A stretch of DNA of 39,093 nt, taken from Bifidobacterium sp. N4G05 (GTDB taxonomy: Bacteria > Actinomycetota > Actinomycetes > Actinomycetales > Bifidobacteriaceae). How positions within the stretch are numbered: position 1 is the first letter of the stretch; the number at the start of each line of letters is the position of its first letter. A program made the position numbers and the translations under genes. A model generated the notes under the pieces. That model did no database searches, had not been told where the DNA came from, and worked only from the letters and a program-made list of their open reading frames with translations. The stretch lies in NCBI RefSeq assembly GCF_002742445.1, contig NZ_NJNQ01000011.1, forward strand, positions 1-39,093, in the 5' to 3' direction. Below, piece after piece: positions 33,185-39,093 of the stretch.

Positions 33185-34666
33185 TTATCGGGTGTGCAAA
33201 GGCCTGCCATCCGCTTTGAGCAGCGCCTCTCCGAACGTTTCACTGAACGTGGGATGCGGGTGGATGAGCCTCGCCGCGTCGGCAAGCGGCACATGGTTGC
33301 CGACCAGCTGTTCGGCTTCCGCGATCAGATCGCTGGCTATCGGACTGACGATGTGCACGCCAAGCACAAGAGGGATATCGGGAGCGTCAGCCATCGCACC
33401 GCTGACGATGGTCATGGATCCGCCCTCTCCACTCATGAGCATACGCGAGTTGGACAGCATCGGATATGCGGTTTCCTGCGGATCGACAATGGTGTCACGT
33501 GATTTCGCTTCGCTGAGCGTAAGCCCGACGCTTGCCGCCTCGGGGAAGGAAAACACGACTTGCGGCACGGTTTCGTCGACGACAGGTTTAGGATCAAGTC
33601 CCGCGATGGTTTCGACGATGGTGATGCCCTGCTCGAACGCACGGTGCGCCAAGGCATGCCCCGGCGTGATATCTCCCAAAGCCCATACGCCTTCCACGTT
33701 CGTACGCCCGTACGCATCGGTCAGAACATGGCCACGTTCATCCAATGCGATGCCGTTGGATGCGAACCAGTCGGCATCGGTGTTCGGCATGCGGCCAATG
33801 GCAGCAAGCACCACTTCGCCATACGCGGTGCGCTCCTCACCGTCATCACCCTGCCTGTAGTGCACGGTGGCCCCCAAGTTCGTGCCGGTGTCCACATGAT
33901 TTACCGACGTGTGCGTCACCACATTCACGCCACGGCGTTTGAGCTCACGCGTCAACGTCATCGAAGCCCGCTTCTCCCAAGATGACAGCACGCGGTCCTT
34001 GCGAATGAGCAAGGTCACCTCGCATCCCGACGCATTCCACAATGATGCGAATTCCAACGCCACCGCGCCAGCGCCGACAATCACCGCGCTGGATGGGAAC
34101 GTGTCCAATTCCAGAGCCTGCGTCGAATCAATCAACGCTCCGGAAAATGGATCGTCAGGCAACGGCATCGGACGCGAACCAGTCGCGAGAACAATATCGT
34201 CTCCTGCGATCGTCAGTTCCGACCCTACAGGTTCCTCTATTCCCGCCTTGATGGAACGCAAAACCTGCATCTCTCCCCCGGACGGCGCAACATGCACCTC
34301 ATGACCATTTTGCAGCTGTGCCTCGCCATGGAACATGGTGACGCCACGGTGCGACAGCAATCCCGCCAATCCTTTCGTCATCGTCTTCACCGTGGACGTA
34401 CGGAAGTCACGCAACCTGCCGAAGTCAATGCTCTGCAATGCGGCATTGATGCCCATACGCTCCGCCTGACGTACGTTCTCCACGCTATGCGCGGCCGTCA
34501 GCAACGCCTTCGATGGAATGCATCCACGATTGAGGCAAGTGCCTCCCAAGGTGTTGTCACGCTCGACCATTGCCACCGTTTTGCCAAGTTGAGCAGCGCG
34601 TAGTGCCGTGGAATATCCGCCCGGTCCCGCTCCGATGATGACGATGTCGAAATGCTGTTCAGTCAT
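33185..34666 (-). CDS. lpd: Dihydrolipoyl dehydrogenase-like FAD-dependent disulphide oxidoreductase
   Basis: The protein has 493 residues. IIGAGPGGYSTALRAAQLG is the FAD dinucleotide loop, GTCLNRGCIPSK carries the redox disulphide (Cys44, Cys49), VGAGAVALEFASLW binds NAD, ALGDITPG closes the FAD site, and HPHPTFSE near residue 470 holds the His-Glu pair of the active site. All residues needed for dihydrolipoamide oxidation are present. No E2 or E1 subunit, glycine cleavage or lipoate gene is in the window, and bifidobacteria are thought to lack a pyruvate dehydrogenase complex. The in vivo substrate is therefore uncertain. It starts near the DUF3043 gene terminator and precedes DUF4191. Confidence 0.88.
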   Translation of the reverse strand: MTEQHFDIVIIGAGPGGYSTALRAAQLGKTVAMVERDNTLGGTCLNRGCIPSKALLTAAHSVENVRQAERMGINAALQSIDFGRLRDFRTSTVKTMTKGLAGLLSHRGVTMFHGEAQLQNGHEVHVAPSGGEMQVLRSIKAGIEEPVGSELTIAGDDIVLATGSRPMPLPDDPFSGALIDSTQALELDTFPSSAVIVGAGAVALEFASLWNASGCEVTLLIRKDRVLSSWEKRASMTLTRELKRRGVNVVTHTSVNHVDTGTNLGATVHYRQGDDGEERTAYGEVVLAAIGRMPNTDADWFASNGIALDERGHVLTDAYGRTNVEGVWALGDITPGHALAHRAFEQGITIVETIAGLDPKPVVDETVPQVVFSFPEAASVGLTLSEAKSRDTIVDPQETAYPMLSNSRMLMSGEGGSMTIVSGAMADAPDIPLVLGVHIVSPIASDLIAEAEQLVGNHVPLADAARLIHPHPTFSETFGEALLKADGRPLHTR

Positions 34667-34711
34667 GTCTGTCCTCGTTGATTCGTGCGTTACAACTGGT
34701 TACATGGTAAT

Positions 34712-34741
34712 GGAAAAGCCGCCGGTTTTCGCCGACGGCTT
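34712..34741 (-). terminator. DUF3043 gene terminator
   Basis: On the minus strand AAGCCGTCGG and CCGGCGGCTT pair with one wobble around CGAAAA, followed by TTCC. It lies 37 bp after the DUF3043 stop. The T tract is short. Confidence 0.65.
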
Positions 34742-34777
34742 GAAAAAACGATGGCCGCGATTCCCGGCAGGAGCCGA

Positions 34778-35380
34778 TCACTCCGGCCAGTGTCCACGCT
34801 TCGGATAGCGCGGCTTCGGCAGACGCCAACGACGCATCTGGATGGCACGACTCCACGCATAGGAGCCGGAACGCATGCCCTTGGCCACGGACTGCTCGCC
34901 GAACTTCTCGATAAGCTTCTTCTTGAGCTTGCGCCACATGATCACAATGTCGATGATCACCGCGAACAGGTAGACGTACATGAGCAGCATCAACGGCAAT
35001 GACAGAGCCGGCCACTGATAGGTCACGAAAATCGAACCGATCAGAATAACGAAGGCCACCGGAATGAAGAACTCACCCAAGTTGAATCGTGCGTCGACAT
35101 AGTCGCGAATGTAGATACGCCACGGCAGACGCTCAGACTTCGGCATATGGTTGATGTCGCCCTTCTGCATGGCATCGTACTCGGCGTTCTCACGCTCGCG
35201 CATACGCGCCTTGGCGGCCTTACGGCTCGCCTCACGGTCCTTGGGAACCAATGGGCGAAGATTCTGAGCCTGAGCATCCTTGCGCTTCGGCGTCGGACGT
35301 CCCTTGCCCGCAGCAGGCTCCTCGGCCTTCTTCTCGACGGGCGCCTGGTCCGCGTCTTCCTTCTTATTAAACAAACTCAT
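34778..35380 (-). CDS. DUF3043 membrane protein
   Basis: This 200-residue protein has a charged N-terminal half (KGRPTPKRKDAQAQNLRPLV, then KAAKARMRERENAEYDAMQK), two transmembrane helices (~106-124, FFIPVAFVILIGSIFVTYQW; ~128-150, LPLMLLMYVYLFAVIIDIVI) and a basic C-terminus (RWRLPKPRYPKRGHWPE). The layout is that of actinobacterial DUF3043; the function is unknown. The frame is open to 35461. ATG 35380 (MSLFNKKED) is chosen from the family start although its ribosome site is weak. It is transcribed away from the M20 peptidase gene. Confidence 0.82.
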   Translation of the reverse strand: MSLFNKKEDADQAPVEKKAEEPAAGKGRPTPKRKDAQAQNLRPLVPKDREASRKAAKARMRERENAEYDAMQKGDINHMPKSERLPWRIYIRDYVDARFNLGEFFIPVAFVILIGSIFVTYQWPALSLPLMLLMYVYLFAVIIDIVIMWRKLKKKLIEKFGEQSVAKGMRSGSYAWSRAIQMRRWRLPKPRYPKRGHWPE

Positions 35381-35433
35381 GCCTATAGAGCGTAAATTGA
35401 CGTATCGACGCCTCCTCGCATTCATGTCAACGA

Positions 35434-35462
35434 TTGGACGTGATTGATTCGGCGGATACAAT
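35434..35462 (+). promoter_or_regulatory. Promoter of the M20 peptidase gene
   Basis: A TTGGAC -35 (35434-35439), a 17-bp spacer and a TACAAT -10 (35457-35462) lie about 70 bp before ATG 35534. On the opposite strand a TTGACA at 35431-35426 could be the -35 of the divergent DUF3043 gene, but its -10 is poor. Confidence 0.7.
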
Positions 35463-35533
35463 GGTCATTCGACATGGCATGCGGTAGCACATTCCCAGAT
35501 TGCGTATACGCCGCACATATAAGAAGGAGCAGT

Positions 35534-36901
35534 ATGGCAGTTTTACATGCCGATGAAGTTCGTGCACGCGTCGAAGCGGATTTTGACCGCATCGTCGACG
35601 TGCTCAACACAAAAATCGCATTGCAATCCATTTCAGCAAAAGGCATCACCGCGGAACACATGAAACGATCCGCCGAATTCGTGGCCGAAGAACTCAGCAA
35701 GGTCGGCGTAAACGCCCAAGTGGTGCAGTCCCACAATCCCGATGGCACGCCAGGCGCATGGGAAGTCATCGGATCGAAATTCGTCAACGCCGACGCACCG
35801 ACCGTGCTTCTGTACGCTCATCACGACGTACAGCCAGTACCCGACGCAACCGCGTGGAACACCGACCCATTCGTCGGCACTGTAATCGACACCCGCCTGT
35901 ACGGGCGCGGCGCGGCCGACGATGGCGGCGGCATCGCCATCCATTCAGGCGCATTGCAGGCCCTCGGCGACGATCTGAAAGTCAACATCAAAGTCTTCAT
36001 CGAAGGCGAAGAGGAAATGGGCTCACCAAGCTTCATTCCCTTCATCGAAGAACACAAAGACGAATTCGACTCCGACGTGATCATCGTCGCCGACTCAGGC
36101 AACTGGTCCGCGGAAATCCCCTCCCTCACCACATCACTTCGCGGCAACACCGACATCGACGTGCATGTCAAGGCATTGCATCACCCAGTGCACTCCGGCC
36201 AGTACGGCGGACCGATCCTCGATGCGAACACGCTCGCAGCCATGCTGATCGCTTCCATGTACGACGAACACGGCGATCTGGCGGTACCGGGCGTCGCCTC
36301 AGAAGATCCAATCGGCGGATTGCAGCGAGACATGGACGAGACAACCGTGCGTACGGACGCCGGCATCGTCGATTCCTACCGTCTGGCTGGCACCGGTTCT
36401 TTGGCCGCACGCCTGTGGACCAAACCAAGCGTGACCGTCATCGGTTTTGACGCGCATCCGGTGGAAGGATCCTTCAATGTGATCTCCCCTGAAACAACGT
36501 TCCGCCTCAGCCTACGCACCGCCCCGAACCAGCGCCCGGAAGAGGCCCAGGAGGCGCTTGCCGCATTCATGGTCGAGCATGCCCCGTTCGGTGCCGAGGT
36601 GTGGGTCGACAAGCTCGATAATGGCATGGGCTGGGCCATGGATCCGAATGCCGAAGCCACCAAGGATGCCATGGAAGCCATGGAAGAGGCTTTTGGCGTG
36701 GCTCCTGTCAACAAGGGTGAAGGCGGTTCGATTCCGTTCATTCCGGAATTGCAGCGTATTTTCCCGAAGGCCCAAGTCTTGGTTACCGGACCGGAGGATC
36801 CGAAGGCCAACGCGCATAGCCCGAACGAGTCCATCAGCCTGCCCAGTCTGAAGAACAACGTGATCACCGAGGCCCTGCTGCTCGACAAGCTCGCCAAGTA
36901 G
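35534..36901 (+). CDS. M20 family dipeptidase
   Basis: This 455-residue di-zinc peptidase has a complete metal site: His in LLYAHHDVQP (~95), bridging Asp in GRGAADDGGG (~126), the catalytic Glu pair in EGEEEMGSPSF (~160), Asp in VADSGNW (~186) and the distal His in NAHSPNES (~430). A dimerisation (lid) domain is inserted at about residues 210-380, with HHPVHSGQYGG at its start. It resembles cytosolic dipeptidases acting on small peptides. AGAAGGAG precedes ATG 35534, which is chosen over an in-frame ATG at 35444 upstream of the mapped promoter region. Confidence 0.92.
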   Translation: MAVLHADEVRARVEADFDRIVDVLNTKIALQSISAKGITAEHMKRSAEFVAEELSKVGVNAQVVQSHNPDGTPGAWEVIGSKFVNADAPTVLLYAHHDVQPVPDATAWNTDPFVGTVIDTRLYGRGAADDGGGIAIHSGALQALGDDLKVNIKVFIEGEEEMGSPSFIPFIEEHKDEFDSDVIIVADSGNWSAEIPSLTTSLRGNTDIDVHVKALHHPVHSGQYGGPILDANTLAAMLIASMYDEHGDLAVPGVASEDPIGGLQRDMDETTVRTDAGIVDSYRLAGTGSLAARLWTKPSVTVIGFDAHPVEGSFNVISPETTFRLSLRTAPNQRPEEAQEALAAFMVEHAPFGAEVWVDKLDNGMGWAMDPNAEATKDAMEAMEEAFGVAPVNKGEGGSIPFIPELQRIFPKAQVLVTGPEDPKANAHSPNESISLPSLKNNVITEALLLDKLAK

Positions 36902-36932
36902 CGGATGCCACGCTTTTTATAATAAAAAATAC

Positions 36933-36978
36933 AAAAAAGGACGTTCCATTCCATACAACGAATGAAACGTCCTTTTTG
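36933..36978. terminator. Bidirectional terminator between the M20 and ecfT genes
   Basis: AAAAAGGACGTTCCATTC and GAATGAAACGTCCTTTTT pair over 17 of 18 positions around CATACAAC (36934-36951 and 36960-36977). T runs occur on both strands. It ends the M20 gene (plus) and ecfT (minus, stop at 37027). Confidence 0.9.
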
Positions 36979-37026
36979 TAATCGCCTCAAATCCAACAAT
37001 CTCTCGCTATGAGATCATGCGTTCGA

Positions 37027-37869
37027 TCAATTGCCGGTACCGGTAAAAGCCCAATGCCAGTAACCCGTGAAGTAAGCACAAGACAACGCAATCACCGGCA
37101 CTGCCACACAAATCGCATAAAACAGCCAGTCGACGGCATGCAAACGTGATTCCCGGGCCTGGCTACGTGGAGTATCCGCTCCGAACGCACGCGCCTCCAT
37201 GGCGGTGGCAAGCTTCGTGCCGCGTCGAATCGACACAACCAATAGGCTGAACGCCTGAGAAAACACGCGCTTGATGGCACTACCGTCACCCAGTCCACGA
37301 GAGCGGCGGGATTGTCCAAGCGCATACCAATCATTCTGCAGCAACGTGAACATGCGCATACCAGCCAAACCGCCATATACAAATCGCGACGGCAAATGCA
37401 AAATCTGCACCAAGCCATCGGCCAGATCGGTCGGGTCAAGGCCAAGCGCGAGAATCACGCCGGGAACGGCAATGGCTGCCACACGTAGGAACGTAGCCAA
37501 CGCCAAATACAACGATCCCTGCGAAATCACAATGACATTGCCAAGATTGACCAGCACGGCACCGGAGGTTTTGCCATACAATGCCACGGAAATGAAACTT
37601 CCCGAAGCTGCGATCCATACCGGCCAGGTTTTACGAAGCACCGTCCATGGAGCGACGCCTCCAATCCAGAGCAGCAACATCTCCAACACGAACGCCACCG
37701 ATGCGGAAACCACGTCCAACGTCACGAACATGGGAATGCACAATATCAGCGCGCCGATGAAACGACTGACCGGATTGATCTTCGCGACAAACCATGACGG
37801 AGACGCCGGCCTGGCGTCATCATGACGTTCCTTATGCGGCACCACGCTGATGGTTTCCAACTGTTCCAT
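37027..37869 (-). CDS. ecfT: ECF transporter transmembrane subunit EcfT
   Basis: This 280-residue membrane protein couples EcfA ATPases to a substrate-binding S component in vitamin or metal uptake. Hydrophobic helices occupy about residues 35-150, and the coupling helices carry the two conserved motifs QSRRSRGLG (~185) and TAMEARAFG (~223), the A-R-G/A-R-A-F-G elements that contact EcfA. A last helix lies near 250-270. The start is one base beyond the ecfA stop, so the two are translationally coupled. No S component gene is visible in the window. Confidence 0.92.
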   Translation of the reverse strand: MEQLETISVVPHKERHDDARPASPSWFVAKINPVSRFIGALILCIPMFVTLDVVSASVAFVLEMLLLWIGGVAPWTVLRKTWPVWIAASGSFISVALYGKTSGAVLVNLGNVIVISQGSLYLALATFLRVAAIAVPGVILALGLDPTDLADGLVQILHLPSRFVYGGLAGMRMFTLLQNDWYALGQSRRSRGLGDGSAIKRVFSQAFSLLVVSIRRGTKLATAMEARAFGADTPRSQARESRLHAVDWLFYAICVAVPVIALSCAYFTGYWHWAFTGTGN

Positions 37870-37870
37870 C

Positions 37871-39093
37871 TCACTCCCCCTCGCTTACGAGAATGCGACG
37901 CGCTCCCAACGCTTCGATCAACGGTTCGTCATGAGTGACCATGATGACGGAACAGCCCTCATCGCGTACGCCCGCTATCAACCTGACCATTTCCGTCCAT
38001 GTGGTGAAATCCTGACCGAAAGTCGGCTCATCCATCACCAACACCTTCGGCGCCGCGGCAAGCATGGACGCCACGGAAAGACGACGCTTCTCACCGCCGG
38101 ATAACGTGAATGGATTGGCTGGGGCGAACCGTTTGAGGTTCAACCGTTCCAGCATCATATCGGCGATGGCGTAGGCCTCGTCATCGGTTTTTCCCATGGA
38201 TTTAGGGCCGACCGCCACTTCGTCGCGCACACTGGATGCAACGAACTGGTGTTCCGGCTCTTGGAACACCATGCCGATTCGCCCAAGAAGATCCCTGCTT
38301 TTCCACGTGAAGACGTTGTTCTCCCTATGTGCGGGAACCATGCTTTCATCCATACTTACCCGCCCGGAAATCGGTTTGAGCAAGCCAGCCAAAGTCAAAG
38401 CAAGCGTGGATTTTCCCACACCGTTTTTGCCGGTCAGGGCAGTAATCTCGCCGGCATGGAACGCGAGGTTCACATGCTCGCCAAGCGCGAATTCACGTCC
38501 GAAGCTGAGATCCTCGGTTCGCAGAACAACCTTTCCCGATGACTGCTTGGATTCGGGAATATGGCTTTCAATGGTGCGCCCCGGAACCCAGGCACCGCCT
38601 TTTGCCAACACCGTCGCCATGCTGCCGAACACTTCCTCCGGAGTGCCATCGGCGATGACTCCGCTGACATGCGAATCGGCTTCCGGCTTGCCAAGCACAA
38701 TGACGCGATCCACCAAATCAAGCCATACGTCAATGTGATGCTCCACCACCACCAAGGTTTCATGGGTTCGGTCAAGCACATCACGTACCGCATCATGCAC
38801 CTCCTTGACGCCTTCCGGATCAAGGTTGGCGGTCGGCTCGTCAAACAACAGCAATCCGGGGTGCATGGCGAGCACGCCAGCCAAAGCCAGACGTTGACGC
38901 TGCCCGCCAGAAAGCCTGCGCGTGGAGCGGTCAAGTTTCATATAGCCAAGTCCAACAATGTCAAGTGAGGAACGGACCCTGCTCCAAATCTCATCTTTTG
39001 GCAGATTCAGATTTTCACAACCAAAAGCGGTATCGTCTCCCACACGTTCCAGAATCGTCTGTGCATCGGGGTCCTGCAATACCAATCCTGAGC
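37871..39093 (-). CDS. ecfA: Fused double ATPase EcfA1-EcfA2, 5' end outside the window
   Basis: The frame is open through the window edge. The visible ~407 residues hold two ABC domains. The first is partial, starting at the Q-loop (LVLQDPDAQT), then LSGGQRQRLALAGVL, Walker B LLLFDEPTANLD and the H-loop VVVEHH; its Walker A lies outside. The second is complete: Walker A GKNGVGKSTLALTLAG, Q-loop VFQEPEHQF, LSGGEKRRLSVASML, Walker B VLVMDEPTFGQD and the H-loop VTHDEP. A linker with VPGRTIESHIPESKQSSGKV joins them. Where other genera use two genes, this organism has one. It energises the EcfT module encoded next. Confidence 0.93.
   Translation of the reverse strand, partial: SGLVLQDPDAQTILERVGDDTAFGCENLNLPKDEIWSRVRSSLDIVGLGYMKLDRSTRRLSGGQRQRLALAGVLAMHPGLLLFDEPTANLDPEGVKEVHDAVRDVLDRTHETLVVVEHHIDVWLDLVDRVIVLGKPEADSHVSGVIADGTPEEVFGSMATVLAKGGAWVPGRTIESHIPESKQSSGKVVLRTEDLSFGREFALGEHVNLAFHAGEITALTGKNGVGKSTLALTLAGLLKPISGRVSMDESMVPAHRENNVFTWKSRDLLGRIGMVFQEPEHQFVASSVRDEVAVGPKSMGKTDDEAYAIADMMLERLNLKRFAPANPFTLSGGEKRRLSVASMLAAAPKVLVMDEPTFGQDFTTWTEMVRLIAGVRDEGCSVIMVTHDEPLIEALGARRILVSEGE

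Noticed and set aside
1..39093. CRISPR arrays or tRNA genes
   Set aside because: No regularly spaced repeats and no cloverleaf-like sequence with a recognisable T-arm were noticed on reading; a dedicated tRNA scan was not possible.

Overview
The window is chromosomal DNA of a high-GC Gram-positive bacterium, most likely a Bifidobacterium. The reasons are a complete argCJBDFRGH cluster next to pheST, actinobacterial families (DUF4191, DUF3043, a type I GlnA with an adenylylation-type Tyr), an EcfT with a fused double EcfA, and the protein sequences themselves. The species cannot be fixed from sequence alone.

Layout, left to right. (1) 1-1110: the end of a TrkH/KtrB-type potassium channel subunit and its RCK regulator, closed by a terminator. 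(2) 1116-4399: a foreign, partly AT-rich insert of Firmicutes character. It holds a small sigma-like factor, a padR-yjdF-KTR operon with its own operator and terminator, an XRE regulator, a block of palindromes and a frameshifted relaxase C-terminus. It looks like a decayed integrative/conjugative element with no integrase left, and it is flanked by two ~54-bp copies of the ktrA terminator. (3) 4505-9556, minus strand: tyrS, a large Arg/Asp-rich TPR protein, a NagD-like HAD phosphatase and tlyA, an order recalled also from mycobacteria. (4) 9728-12996: two convergent PF06541-type membrane proteins and an HD-domain protein. (5) 13030-22009, minus strand: argC-J-B-D-F-R-G-H, the whole route from N-acetylglutamate to arginine plus the repressor. 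Two ArgR boxes about one and a half to two helical turns apart lie upstream of argC, and weaker ones lie before argG. (6) 22156-27531, minus strand: a proline-rich membrane protein, pheT, pheS and a SpoU-type rRNA methyltransferase. (7) 27589-30461: a scrap-yard with an ABC ATPase pseudogene, an intact LOG-family gene, a truncated EcoRI-like DNA methyltransferase, an intact UDG-like gene, an IS3-family transposase tail and a second ~160-bp copy of the LOG gene end. (8) 30529-39093: glnA, a DUF4191 protein, an orphan dihydrolipoyl dehydrogenase, a DUF3043 protein, an M20 dipeptidase, ecfT and a fused ecfA that runs off the window.

The most notable pattern is that both accessory islands (regions 2 and 7) sit at 3' ends of core genes in convergent intergenic spaces, and each is bracketed by a direct repeat carrying the core gene end or its terminator. 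This is what integration at gene ends that restores the end would leave behind. The most system-like small unit is the padR-yjdF-KTR operon in the first island, with a promoter, an overlapping operator and a terminator that can all be read directly.
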